A stretch of 64,000 bases of DNA, taken from the NCBI RefSeq assembly GCF_007197575.1, contig NZ_CP041616.1, forward strand, positions 3,968,001 through 4,032,000, written 5' to 3'. Under the pieces are notes generated by a model that made no database searches, was not told the origin of the DNA, and saw only the letters and a list, made by a program, of their open reading frames with translations. The position numbers were made by a program, and so were the translations under genes. Shown one piece after another: positions 17,928-26,551 of the stretch; positions within the stretch are counted from its first letter, which is position 1, and every line of letters begins with the position of its first letter. This stretch comes from Ornithinimicrobium ciconiae (lineage in GTDB: Bacteria; Actinomycetota; Actinomycetes; Actinomycetales; Dermatophilaceae).

Positions 17928-20125
17928 GCGATGACGAGATCCGTGACCTGCTGGACCTGGGGCTGGACGATGACGGCTCCCAGGGGTCCGGCGCTCGGGG
18001 CGCCCGCCCTGGCGAGCACCTGAGCGCCGAGCAGCTCTGGTCGGCCGGGCGCCGTCAGCGCAACCGCGGGCGTGCCTGGATCGGCGGCCTGGGTGCCGCC
18101 GCTGCCGCGGCGAGCATCCTGGGGATCGTCTGGGCGCAGGGCTTCGCCGGTGGCGAGGCCGGACCACCGCCGCCCGCCGACGGGACGTCCGACACGGGCC
18201 CCGGTCCGACGGTCGAGGTGGATGACGGCGCCCGTGGTGAGCCCTTCTTCGCGCGGTTCACGCGTGCGGACCTCGATCCCGGCGTCAGCGAGCCGCGCGC
18301 CTCCGACGCGCCACACGGTGAGTCCGAGCGGCTGTCCGAGCTGACTGGCACCTCGACCCCCGCGACGTTGGAGGACCTCCAGGGCACCTGGAACGGTCCC
18401 GACGGCGAGGTCTTCGTCTTCGAGGGAGATCGGTTCATCGCCACCCTCGGGGGCTGCTCTGTCCAGCGGCGCACCGTCGCGCTCACGCCCGAGTCGCGTC
18501 TGCAGACCGTCGGCCCGTGGGAAGGCGCTGACGATGTGGGCGAGTGCTCGCAAGAGCAGCCCCTCGTCCAGTGGGGGCCGGCCCTCAACGAGGAGCCTCT
18601 GCTCAGCCTCGACGGTGAAACGCTCCTCGTCACCGGCCTTGACGGCACGACCGAGGAGCCCCGGGTCCACGTGTCGCTGACCCTCGGGCCGGTCGACGAG
18701 ACCGGCTTCACCTGGGCTGATGCCTCCTCCGAGGGCGGCCTCACGCCGATCATGCTGGGCACGGACTTCGTACTGCTCACCTCCGGTGGTGGCGACGGCA
18801 CCACCCTTGACGACATCCGTGAAATCAACCTCGACACGCAGCCTGGACTCACCGGGGCCCTGGAGCAGGGCGACGACGTCGAGGCGATTGGATACCCCGG
18901 CACCTGCCCCGTGGAGATGGAGGCCTCCCTGCGCTCCGACGGCATCCTGCTCACGGGCGAGCCGACGCTGTTCTCGGCCTGCGCCGCAGACAGTGACGCG
19001 CCCCTGCCGCCCGTCGAGCCATCCCCTGCTGTCGTGGCGGTGCTGCGCAGCGGACCGACCGTCGACTTCACCGACGGCACGATGGTCATCACCGGCACTA
19101 TCCCGGAGTCGCTGCTGGACCAGACTGCCCCGGCCGTCGACGATGCGGCACCCACGAGCGAGGGGCCGGACGAGGAGTCCGCGGACCCGACCGCCGACAG
19201 CCCCGGCAGCGAGGAGCCCACCCCGCCTGACGGCATACCCCTGGTTGTCGGCACCCCCACGGTGGTGCTGATGTCGGAGGGTGAGTGGGCGCCCACCGGC
19301 GAGCTGACCGCGCTGACCGCCGAGCAGGCGGAGGGGCGACGCTGGTTCCAGGTCGAGCACGACGACCCCGGGCCGACGCTCCCGGGCGGTCCCGGCTACG
19401 GGCTCGACTTCGACGGGTCCTCGGTGCATGTCCGGGAGTGCTCGGTCGACGTGACCGTTCCTGGGGAGCTGCGCGCCGGGGTCTTCGTGGCGACCGGGGA
19501 GCCGCAGTCGGTCGACGACCCGGACCCGGGCATCGACTGTCCTGTGCCGGTCTACACCGACGAATGGGTGCAGATCCTCACGAGCGAGCCCCGGATGAGC
19601 ACCGACGGCGAGATCCTGGTGATCGCCGGGGGCGGTGACGGCACCCAGCTGGAGCCGGTCGGCATGGCGCTGGTCGCCGCCGGGGTCGAGGACGCCCGGG
19701 GTGGACCGACGGCTCCGGTCACGGTCGAGGATCTGGGGGCTGTGCTGTTCGAGGTGCCGGGCGAGGTTGCCGCGCAGGACGTCGGGGTGTCCGATGTGCG
19801 CGACATCCAGCCGGGGCACACCGCGAGTTTCTCGCTGGAGGACGGCGCGGTGAGCATCGGCGTCGGATGCGACGAGCAGCTGAGCGGTCCCGCCTGGCTC
19901 TCCCACGTCGGTCCGGAGGACACCGACTGGCAGCTGATCGCCGTGCTGCCCGAGGTGTCGCCGCCCGGGGAAGCGTCGGCGTCAGGATGCACCGGCGTTG
20001 CGGCCGTGGAGGCCGAGCTGTGGCGGCAGCTGCTAGCGCACGGGGTGTTCCTGCACCACTTCGGCGACTACGTGATCCTGGACGGCTGGGCCGACCCGGC
20101 GCTGGTTCCAGGGGCCACGTTCTAA
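17924..20125 (+). CDS. Large single-pass membrane protein coupled to a sigma factor; function unknown
   Basis: A 733-residue protein: about 50 cytoplasmic residues, one membrane segment (about residues 52-72), then roughly 660 extracytoplasmic residues. The outer part has four or so beta-rich modules, each with a few cysteines. The first begins LEDLQGTWNGPDGEVFVFEG and contains GGCSVQ, which recalls META/HslJ-type modules (a weak resemblance). Linkers are rich in Asp, Glu, Pro and Thr. The gene overlaps the sigma-factor stop by four bases. The short cytoplasmic part could bind the sigma factor, making this a candidate non-standard anti-sigma or sensor. It is not recognised as a known family. 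Confidence 0.7.
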   Translation: MSDDEIRDLLDLGLDDDGSQGSGARGARPGEHLSAEQLWSAGRRQRNRGRAWIGGLGAAAAAASILGIVWAQGFAGGEAGPPPPADGTSDTGPGPTVEVDDGARGEPFFARFTRADLDPGVSEPRASDAPHGESERLSELTGTSTPATLEDLQGTWNGPDGEVFVFEGDRFIATLGGCSVQRRTVALTPESRLQTVGPWEGADDVGECSQEQPLVQWGPALNEEPLLSLDGETLLVTGLDGTTEEPRVHVSLTLGPVDETGFTWADASSEGGLTPIMLGTDFVLLTSGGGDGTTLDDIREINLDTQPGLTGALEQGDDVEAIGYPGTCPVEMEASLRSDGILLTGEPTLFSACAADSDAPLPPVEPSPAVVAVLRSGPTVDFTDGTMVITGTIPESLLDQTAPAVDDAAPTSEGPDEESADPTADSPGSEEPTPPDGIPLVVGTPTVVLMSEGEWAPTGELTALTAEQAEGRRWFQVEHDDPGPTLPGGPGYGLDFDGSSVHVRECSVDVTVPGELRAGVFVATGEPQSVDDPDPGIDCPVPVYTDEWVQILTSEPRMSTDGEILVIAGGGDGTQLEPVGMALVAAGVEDARGGPTAPVTVEDLGAVLFEVPGEVAAQDVGVSDVRDIQPGHTASFSLEDGAVSIGVGCDEQLSGPAWLSHVGPEDTDWQLIAVLPEVSPPGEASASGCTGVAAVEAELWRQLLAHGVFLHHFGDYVILDGWADPALVPGATF

Positions 20126-20242
20126 CGTCGCGACGCTCAGCTCTCCTCTGCGTGTCGCGCACTGCGCATTCGTCGTTGCGGCGTGTCGCGCGCTGCAGCG
20201 CAGCTTTTGCACACTCAGCCCGCCGGGGTGAAGCGGGACACA

Positions 20243-21256
20243 TCAGCGGCGCACCTCACCGCAGCGGGCGTCGTCCTCGTCCAACAGTCCGCGTCGGCAG
20301 GCCGCCACCCCGAGCTGGAACCGCGTGTCGACACCGTGCTCGTCCATGAGGGTCGAGATGCGCCGCCGCACGGTGCGCACGCCGAGCCCAACATGACGGG
20401 CGATGGCCTCGTCCTTGAACCCGAGACCCAGCAGCTCCAGCACCCGCACGTCTGCCGCTGCGGCGCCTCCGTCATGGACAGGATCGGCTCGGCGCCAGAG
20501 CTCGGCAAACAGGGCGAGAAACATCCGCTGCATGTTGGGCGCCCGCACCAGCAGCATGTCCGGGGCGCGGACGCCTGTCTCCTCCTCGTCGGACAGCAGC
20601 ACCCCGCTGTCACCGAAGACGATGAAGTCGAGCGGCACATGCTCCAGATAGCGCTGCCGCTCCCCCGCAGCAGATCGTGCCTCGGCCAGCTCCCGCCAGT
20701 GCAGGTCCGCCAACACCGACAGCGGAAAGACCGACTGCTGCTCCCGCCCGATGGCCATGACCTCAGCCCTGAGGCGTTTGACGGACTCCAGGTGACCAGG
20801 CCCCCGAGCCAGGGTCGAGGTCACCTGCAGCAAGGGGCCGTCGGAGGTGCGGACCAACCGCTCGATCACCGCTGGCACCTCGGAGGAGGGCACGCGCTCC
20901 CACGGCGAGACGGGTGGGCCCACCTGCTGGAGCCCCTGACGGAAGTCCTCCTCATAGCTCTCGAGCGCCATGCGCACGTCGAGCAGCCCCTGACGGCGCT
21001 CGGTGAGCTCGCTCTCCTCCTCGTCCAGGAGCCTGCCCAGCGTCTGCCGCGGATCGTCCGCGCTGATCAACGCGCCCTCGTTGAGGTGGATCAGCCGCAA
21101 CGCCTCAAGTTCTGCCAACCGGCTGGAAGCCTTGGTCCGGGTCCAGCCCAGTTCGGCGGCATGCTCCTCGATGGTGGCCGGTGCGCGACGCAGGATATGT
21201 CGGTACAGCGCCTGGGTCTCAGAGTCGAGTTCTGCCGCTGAAGGTTGAGACTTCAT
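20243..21256 (-). CDS. TrmB/LuxR-type transcriptional regulator (second paralogue)
   Basis: A 337-residue regulator with an N-terminal winged helix (ELGWTRTKASSRLAELEALR), a middle region with TSTLARGPGHLESVKRL and a C-terminal LuxR HTH (FKDEAIARHVGLGVRTVRRR) followed by VDTRFQLGVAACRRGLL. It shares the layout and C-terminal end with the protein at 5468-6463. The ATG at 21256 is well placed. The 117-bp gap to the convergent membrane-protein gene (20126-20242) shows no terminator or repeat that I recognise. The operator is probably in the 21257-21440 region upstream. Confidence 0.8.
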   Translation of the reverse strand: MKSQPSAAELDSETQALYRHILRRAPATIEEHAAELGWTRTKASSRLAELEALRLIHLNEGALISADDPRQTLGRLLDEEESELTERRQGLLDVRMALESYEEDFRQGLQQVGPPVSPWERVPSSEVPAVIERLVRTSDGPLLQVTSTLARGPGHLESVKRLRAEVMAIGREQQSVFPLSVLADLHWRELAEARSAAGERQRYLEHVPLDFIVFGDSGVLLSDEEETGVRAPDMLLVRAPNMQRMFLALFAELWRRADPVHDGGAAAADVRVLELLGLGFKDEAIARHVGLGVRTVRRRISTLMDEHGVDTRFQLGVAACRRGLLDEDDARCGEVRR

Positions 21257-21442
21257 GCATGGCAGGTTAAGGCCACTGGCAGGCTTATGCCAGAATTTGA
21301 GGATTCTGTGGGGCAGGATCTAACCCGTTGAGCCACACCGCACGGGGACGCGAGGCTCGACTCCACAGGGGGGATGCGGCCGGGGCCGCCGTCTTCGGAC
21401 GGGGCCACCGGCCGCCTCCATGCCCGCTGTTCGGAGAAGTGA

Positions 21443-21534
21443 CCGACGAAACCTCTACCAAATTTCGGGATGGCCCGCCAGCGAAACCACTACCAAATTT
21501 CGGGGTGGACCGGCGAAACCACTACCAAAATGGG
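21443..21534 (-). repeat. Repeat array DR3 (3 copies, 32- and 35-bp spacing)
   Basis: On the plus strand: ACGAAACCTCTACCAAATTT, GCGAAACCACTACCAAATTT, GCGAAACCACTACCAAAATG, with the last blocks starting at 21460, 21495 and 21527. It abuts the stop codon of the DUF3151 gene. This is the only three-copy array and the only one with a 35-bp step. Confidence 0.85.
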
Positions 21535-21957
21535 TCAGAGGCCGAGCTCGCGGGCTGCCTCGGCTGAGGAGTCGCGCAGGAAGTCCGCGCACCGACGCTC
21601 CTCGTCGCTCTCGCCGATCCGGCCGGCGGCCTTCGCCAGGACGGCGAGCGCGCGCAGGAAACCTCGGTTGGGCTGGTGACTCCACGGGATCGGCCCCTGG
21701 CCCTTCCAGCCGGACCGCCGCAGCGAGTCCAGGCCACGGTGATAGCCGGTGCGCGCAAAGGCATAGGCCTCCAGGTCGTCGCCCTCAGAGAGTGCGTGCT
21801 CGGCCAGTTTGGCCCAGGCCAGGCTGGAGGTCGGCTGGGTCGCAGCCACCTCGCGCGGGTCGACTCCCTGCTCGAGCCGCGCCGCAGCTCCGTCCTCCGG
21901 CAGCAGTGTCTCCGGGATGCCCATCAGGTTGGCGCCCGGACCGCTCCCCAGCGTCAC
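21535..21957 (-). CDS. DUF3151 family protein
   Basis: A 140-residue protein of unknown function conserved in actinobacteria, usually next to fba. Recognisable stretches are AWAKLAEHALSEGDDLEAYA, FARTGYHRGLDSLRRSGWKG and PNRGFLRALAVLAKAAGRIG, which suggest a helical, TPR-like fold. The GTG start overlaps the fba stop (GTGA), so translation is coupled to fba. The stop codon is directly followed by repeat array DR3. The role is unknown; the link to aldolase is positional. Confidence 0.8.
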   Translation of the reverse strand: MTLGSGPGANLMGIPETLLPEDGAAARLEQGVDPREVAATQPTSSLAWAKLAEHALSEGDDLEAYAFARTGYHRGLDSLRRSGWKGQGPIPWSHQPNRGFLRALAVLAKAAGRIGESDEERRCADFLRDSSAEAARELGL

Positions 21958-22982
21958 TTGCTGGTCCCTGCCGAGCGCAGGTTCTCACAGGCCTCGACGA
22001 CGCGCGCCGTCATGCTGGCCTCCGCCTCCTTGCCCCAGGTGCGCGGGTCATACATCTTCTTGTTGCCGACCTCACCGTCGATCTTGAGCACGCCGTCATA
22101 GTTCTGCATCATGAAGCCCGCGACCGGGCGGGTGAAGGCGTACTGCGTGTCGGTGTCGACGTTCATCTTCACGACGCCGTATTCGACGGCGTCGGAGATC
22201 TCCTGCGTGCTGGAGCCCGACCCACCGTGGAAGACCAGGTCGAACGGCAGCGCCCCCTCCTCCAGGCCCAGTTCCTTGGCCGCGGCCGCCTGGGCGGCCT
22301 TGAGGATCTCCGGGCGCAGCTTGACATTGCCCGGCTTGTAGACGCCGTGCACGTTGCCGAAGGTCAGGGCGGTCAGGTAGCGCCCCTCCTCGCGAGGGCC
22401 GAGCGCCTTCATCGTGGCGATCGCGTCCTCGGGGGTGGTGTAGAGCTTGTCGTTGATCTCGTTGGCGACGCCGTCCTCTTCGCCACCGACGACGCCGATC
22501 TCGACCTCGAGGATGATGCGCGCCTGCTGGCACAGGTCGAACAACTCCCGAGCGATCTGCAGGTTCTCGTCCAGGGGCGTGGCGGAGCCGTCCCACATGT
22601 GCGACTGGAAGTAGGGCAGCCCGCCGCCCTTGACCCGCTCGAGCGAGGCCGCGATGAGCGGGCGCACGAAGCCGTCCAGCTTGTCCTTGGGGCAGTGGTC
22701 GGTGTGCAGGGCGATGTTCACGTCATACTTCTTGGCGACCTCGTGGGCGAAGGCGCTGAACGCCAGCGACCCGGTCACCATGTCCTTCACGGCCTGCCCG
22801 GAGAAGTATTCCGCGCCACCGGTCGAGACCTGGATGATGCCGTCACTGCCCGCGTCGGCGAAGCCCTTGATGGCGGCGTTGAGGGTCTGGCTCGAAGTGA
22901 CGTTGATGGCCGGGTAGGCGAAGTTCTCAGCCTGAGCCCGGTCGATCATGTCGGCGTAAACCTCAGGGGTCGCGATGGGCAT
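21954..22982 (-). CDS. fba: Class II fructose-bisphosphate aldolase
   Basis: Zinc-dependent aldolase of glycolysis and gluconeogenesis, 342 residues. Zinc-site sequence IALHTDHCPKDKL, the catalytic-loop region VFHGGSGSS and the phosphate-binding GVVKMNVDTDTQYAF are all present, as in the longer class IIA-like forms of actinobacteria. The ATG at 22982 has AGGAGG about five bases upstream. It is the first gene of a two-gene unit with DUF3151. Confidence 0.95.
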   Translation of the reverse strand: MPIATPEVYADMIDRAQAENFAYPAINVTSSQTLNAAIKGFADAGSDGIIQVSTGGAEYFSGQAVKDMVTGSLAFSAFAHEVAKKYDVNIALHTDHCPKDKLDGFVRPLIAASLERVKGGGLPYFQSHMWDGSATPLDENLQIARELFDLCQQARIILEVEIGVVGGEEDGVANEINDKLYTTPEDAIATMKALGPREEGRYLTALTFGNVHGVYKPGNVKLRPEILKAAQAAAAKELGLEEGALPFDLVFHGGSGSSTQEISDAVEYGVVKMNVDTDTQYAFTRPVAGFMMQNYDGVLKIDGEVGNKKMYDPRTWGKEAEASMTARVVEACENLRSAGTSK

Positions 22983-23138
22983 GGGGTCCTCCTGGGACGC
23001 TGCGGTGGGTCAACTTGTCCCCATGCTTCCACAGGCGTCGTATGCCGTGTAGCCCGGTCTGACTTGCCCCTTGCCTCGCTGTACGCCGCTCCCCTGTCTC
23101 TGCGGGTCCTGTGCTCCCCACTGTGCGTCCCAACAACT

Positions 23139-23156
23139 TACGGTAACGTAACCGTA
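23139..23156. promoter_or_regulatory. Palindromic operator upstream of acyl-CoA dehydrogenase
   Basis: TACGGT-AACGTA-ACCGTA: a perfect 6-bp inverted repeat around a 6-base centre, 48 bp before the acyl-CoA dehydrogenase ATG, with GGTAAGG following. It has the size and form of a TetR-family operator. No regulator gene is adjacent, so the binding protein is unknown. Confidence 0.55.
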
Positions 23157-23203
23157 GGTAAGGTCCGCCTAAGAACCCCAACGATGACAGGAGAGAGGCA
23201 CAC

Positions 23204-24817
23204 ATGGTCGTGCAAGTGCAACGCCGCGGGACGGACACGTCCATGGCGCGGAGAACGGACATGCGCCCGGAAATCACGGGACACGACGCAGTCAAGGAGG
23301 TCGGCGACGCGGACCGGCTGGTCGAGCACTTCCGCGCGACCTTGGCGCACACCTTCGGTCACCGGGCCGACCTCGACGTGATCGGGCAGGAGCGGGGTCT
23401 GCCGCCGTTCGTCCTGCGTGACGTGCTCGAGGCGGAGCCGATGAGGGCATTCCTGCCGACTCGTTTCGGCGGGTTCGGTGACAGCCTGGCACCCAGCCAG
23501 GAGGTGATGGAGACCGCGGCCTACCACTCGCTCGCGCTCGGCCTGACCATGGGCATCAGCGGAGGACTCTTCGCCCAGCCCATCGCGAAGTATGCCGACA
23601 CCGAGGTCGCGCGACGCATCCTGCCGCGCCTGGTCAACGGCGGGAGCCTGGGCGGCCTGATGATCACCGAGCCCGGCCACGGCACGGACGTGCTGTCGAT
23701 GAGGACCGCCTGGCAGCGCGAGGATGATCACTACCGGGTCGTGGGGACCAAACACTGGGCCGGGCTGTCCGGCTGGGCCGACTACTGGCTGGTCATGGCC
23801 CGCCCCGGCAAGAAGGACGGCGACCTGGGCAACGGCATCGACCTGTTCGTCTGCGAGCAGAACGACCCGGACCAGCAGATCAAACTGGTGGAGAAGTACC
23901 CGTCCCTCGGGCTCTACGGGATCCCGTACGGCCGGAACCATGTCGACGTGCGGGTGCCCCTCTCCCACCGCCTCCAGGGCGACAGGGGCGGCCTGCGGCT
24001 GATGATGGACCTGCTGCACCGGTCGCGTTCCAGCTTCGCCGGCAACGCGGTCGGCTTCATCCACCGGATGGTCGACGAGGCCGTCGAGCACTGCACCGAG
24101 CGGGTCGTCTCGGGCCGGAGGCTGCTGGACTACGACCAGGTGCGGGCCCGCATCGCCCGGCTCCAGGGCCAGTGGGTGTGTGCCAGTGCCCTCAGCCTGT
24201 GGAGCTCGGAGAACGCCGGACTGTCGACCGACCTTTCCCGGGAGGGGCAGGCCGCCAGCTCGATCAAGACGGTGGCCTCGGACTACCTCCAGGAGTCGGC
24301 GCAGTCGCTGCTGCAGCTGGTCGGCGCCAAGGGATACGCCCTCGACCACATCGCCGGTCGGGCTGTCGTCGACTCGCGCCCGTTCCAGATCTTCGAGGGC
24401 TCCAACGACGTCCTGTATGCCCAGATGGGCGCCAAGATCGCCGACCAGGTGCGTCGGGTCGGCAGCTCCAACCTGCGCGAGCTGCTGTCCCGGGACGCGA
24501 CGACGGCGGCCGGCGCCGACCTCGCCGGCACACAGCTGGAGATCGACGTCGACGAGCAGCCGGCGCAGCGTCGGCTGGTCGAGATCGGCGCGATCGCCAG
24601 CCGGGTCTTCACCCTTAGTGCAGTCCTGGACATGGGCAGCCGCGGGTTCGGCGGTGACCACATCTCGGTAGCCGTAGCCACCCTGCGCGAGGACATCGAG
24701 ACGTGGACGTCACGACTGCGGGGGTCGCTCACGCCGGACATGAGCACCGACCCCATCCTGCCCGGTGCGTGGCGTCACCTCACCGGCGCCGGCACGCCGC
24801 CTGGGCGTGCCTCCTAA
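23204..24817 (+). CDS. Acyl-CoA dehydrogenase family protein
   Basis: A 537-residue flavoprotein of the acyl-CoA dehydrogenase family. MITEPGHGTDVLSM matches the FAD/substrate signature, and the C-terminal region has RPFQIFEGSNDVLYAQMG, where the Glu corresponds to the catalytic base of medium-chain enzymes. It is longer than the usual 380 residues, with an extended C-terminal domain. Substrate chain length is unknown. The ATG at 23204 has GGAGAG about nine bases upstream. A palindromic operator precedes it, suggesting fatty-acid-responsive control. It converges on the methyltransferase gene with 11 bp between stops. Confidence 0.85.
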   Translation: MVVQVQRRGTDTSMARRTDMRPEITGHDAVKEVGDADRLVEHFRATLAHTFGHRADLDVIGQERGLPPFVLRDVLEAEPMRAFLPTRFGGFGDSLAPSQEVMETAAYHSLALGLTMGISGGLFAQPIAKYADTEVARRILPRLVNGGSLGGLMITEPGHGTDVLSMRTAWQREDDHYRVVGTKHWAGLSGWADYWLVMARPGKKDGDLGNGIDLFVCEQNDPDQQIKLVEKYPSLGLYGIPYGRNHVDVRVPLSHRLQGDRGGLRLMMDLLHRSRSSFAGNAVGFIHRMVDEAVEHCTERVVSGRRLLDYDQVRARIARLQGQWVCASALSLWSSENAGLSTDLSREGQAASSIKTVASDYLQESAQSLLQLVGAKGYALDHIAGRAVVDSRPFQIFEGSNDVLYAQMGAKIADQVRRVGSSNLRELLSRDATTAAGADLAGTQLEIDVDEQPAQRRLVEIGAIASRVFTLSAVLDMGSRGFGGDHISVAVATLREDIETWTSRLRGSLTPDMSTDPILPGAWRHLTGAGTPPGRAS

Positions 24818-24828
24818 TACGCGTTTGG

Positions 24829-25506
24829 TCAGACTGAAGGAGCGCCCGCATCGTGCTGCAACGCCCAGTGATACATCACGATCGCGGCGGCCGCGCCGGC
24901 ATTGATCGAGCGGGTCGAGCCGTGCTGGGTGATCTCCAGGAGCGCCTCGCAGCCGGCGACCGCCTCGGCGCTGAGCCCGGGCCCTTCCTGGCCGAAGAGG
25001 AGCACGCACTGCTGCGGCAGCTGGTAGCTCTCCAGCGGCACCGCCCCCGCCACGTTGTCCAGCCCGATCACCGGGATGCCGCGACCCTCATCCTGCGCGG
25101 CAGCCCAGTCGAGCAGGTGCTGCACGTCGGGGTGGTGGTGCTCGTGCTGATAGCGGTCGGTGACCATGGCCCCGCGCCTGTTCCAGCGTCGCTTGCCGAC
25201 GATGTGGAAGGCGGCAGCATTGAACGCGTTGGCGGTGCGGATCACCGAGCCGATGTTGAAGTCGTGACCCCAGTTCTCGACGGCCACGTGGAACCCGTGC
25301 CGCCGGGTGTCCAGGTCGGCCACGATGGCCTCGTGCCGCCAGTAGCGGTAGCCGTCGACGACATTGCGACGGTCCCCCTCGCGGAGCAGCTCAGGATCCA
25401 GGCGTGGGGGGAGACTGCCGTCCGACCCGGTCGGCCATGCTCCGTCCCAAGGCCCGACGCCCACCTCAGGCACACGGGTGTCTGAGTCACGTGGCGACTC
25501 AGCCAT
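24829..25506 (-). CDS. TrmH/SpoU-family RNA methyltransferase with repeat-derived N-terminus
   Basis: S-adenosylmethionine-dependent 2'-O-methyltransferase of the SPOUT class, acting on rRNA or tRNA. Core motifs are NIGSVIRTANAFN (motif 1), CVLLFGQEGPGLS (motif 2) and ITQHGSTRSINAGAAAAIVM (motif 3 with the knot). Upstream, VGVGPWDGAW and ELLREGDRRNVVDGYRYWRH look native. The first 15 or so residues, and possible longer starts up to 25606, are encoded by tandem repeats (SPRDSDTRVP twice, VSDAGG units). The start is therefore uncertain: ATG 25506 is used here but has no spaced ribosome site. Confidence 0.75.
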   Translation of the reverse strand: MAESPRDSDTRVPEVGVGPWDGAWPTGSDGSLPPRLDPELLREGDRRNVVDGYRYWRHEAIVADLDTRRHGFHVAVENWGHDFNIGSVIRTANAFNAAAFHIVGKRRWNRRGAMVTDRYQHEHHHPDVQHLLDWAAAQDEGRGIPVIGLDNVAGAVPLESYQLPQQCVLLFGQEGPGLSAEAVAGCEALLEITQHGSTRSINAGAAAAIVMYHWALQHDAGAPSV

Positions 25507-25615
25507 CCTTCCCAGGTCAGGCACACGGGTGTCTGAGTCACGTGGCGACTCAGACACCCCTCCCGCGTCAGACACCCCTCCCGCGTCAGGCACGCCTCTC
25601 GCGTCAGACACCGGC
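25466..25615. repeat. Tandem repeats between dedA and the methyltransferase core
   Basis: A 37-bp sequence (TCAGGCACACGGGTGTCTGA followed by GTCACGTGGCGACTCAG) occurs identically at 25466-25502 and 25517-25553. It is followed by degenerate 18-bp units of the form TCAGACACCCCTCCCGCG at about 25551-25615. The last unit merges into the end of dedA. Confidence 0.8.
25527..25559. other. 13-bp stem-loop downstream of dedA
   Basis: GGGTGTCTGAGTC (25527-25539) pairs exactly with GACTCAGACACCC (25547-25559) around a 7-base loop containing CGTGG. It lies 45 bp after the dedA stop within the tandem repeats. It may act as a terminator or processing site between the two genes. Confidence 0.55.
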
Positions 25616-26242
25616 GCTGCGAGCCCGGTTGTTCTCCAGCACCCGACGCACCACCCACCAGACGACCAGGGCGAGAACCACGACGATGACGATCTTCTGG
25701 AACGTGTCGGCATACGGCTCGACCAGGTGCCAGTTCTCCCCGAGGTAGTAGCCCGCCAGCACAAAGATCGTGTTCCAGATCGCGCTGCCGGCCAGGGTGA
25801 GCAGGCCAAAGATGTGCACCGGCATGCGCTCCACGCCGGCCGGGATCGAGATCAGGCTGCGGAAGATCGGGATCATCCGGCCGAAGAAGACGGCCTTCCT
25901 GCCATGGCGCTCGAACCACGCCTCGGTCTTGTCCAGGTCGCTCATCTTGACCAGCGGCAGCTTGTCCCAGATCGCCCGCATCCGGTCCCGCCCCAGCGCG
26001 ACGCCCAGCGCATAGAGCGCAAACGCCCCGATCACCGAGCCCGCAGTGGTCCAGATCAGCGCCTCGGCGAGGGTGAACGAACCCCGGCTCGCGGTGAAGC
26101 CGGCCAACGGCAGGATCACCTCGCTGGGGATCGGCGGGAAGAGGTTCTCCGCGGCGATCGCGAGTCCGGCGCCGGGGCCCCCGAGTGTCTCCATTAGGTT
26201 GACGGCCCACCCGGCGACTCCGGTCAGCTCCTCGCCGTTCAT
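25604..26242 (-). CDS. DedA/VTT-domain membrane protein
   Basis: A 212-residue polytopic inner-membrane protein of the DedA (SNARE-associated/VTT) family, proposed to move undecaprenyl phosphate or phospholipids across the membrane. The family signature ENLFPPIPSEVILPLAGF is near residue 33, and FFGRMIPIFRSLISIPAGV, with the conserved arginines, is near residue 120. There are four to five hydrophobic segments and a short basic tail. The start is ATG 26242. Its last codons merge with the tandem repeats that lead into the methyltransferase. Confidence 0.9.
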   Translation of the reverse strand: MNGEELTGVAGWAVNLMETLGGPGAGLAIAAENLFPPIPSEVILPLAGFTASRGSFTLAEALIWTTAGSVIGAFALYALGVALGRDRMRAIWDKLPLVKMSDLDKTEAWFERHGRKAVFFGRMIPIFRSLISIPAGVERMPVHIFGLLTLAGSAIWNTIFVLAGYYLGENWHLVEPYADTFQKIVIVVVLALVVWWVVRRVLENNRARSAGV

Positions 26243-26332
26243 CCATGCTCCTCGCTCGAGGGGCTCCCCCCGTCAGTGACTGTGCCGGGTCATTCTCGCA
26301 AACAAACCTCGGCAACCGGCCCTCCCGGGGCG

Positions 26333-26400
26333 CCTGGGCACGGTTGCGGCGCCTGCGGGAGGGAAATATCACTCCCACAGGCGTGTTTTCCGTGCCCAGG
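26333..26400. other. Nested inverted repeat in dedA-fadD gap
   Basis: Outer arms CCTGGGCACGG (26333-26343) and CCGTGCCCAGG (26390-26400) are exact. Inner arms CCTGCGGGAG (26352-26361) and CTCCCACAGG (26372-26381) pair with one mismatch around an AT-rich loop containing AAATATC. It lies in the 309-bp gap between divergent genes, so it is not a terminator. Nothing else was recognised in 26243-26551. Confidence 0.7.
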
Positions 26401-26551
26401 TTGGTGGGCGGCGATGCGGACCGTGTCCCAGCGTGGGATGAGCCGGACCACCGTCAGGACCACCCGTCAGCGTTGGAGTTGGTTCCCTGAAGCCTAAACT
26501 CGATCTGGACGGCTCCGCTGGAGTCACAGGGTTCGGAGAGGGCGGATGGTC

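Noticed and set aside
26280..26315. A further repeat copy around CATTCTCGCAAACAAACC.
   Set aside because: The two half-motifs are in the wrong relative orientation and no second copy lies 32 bp away.
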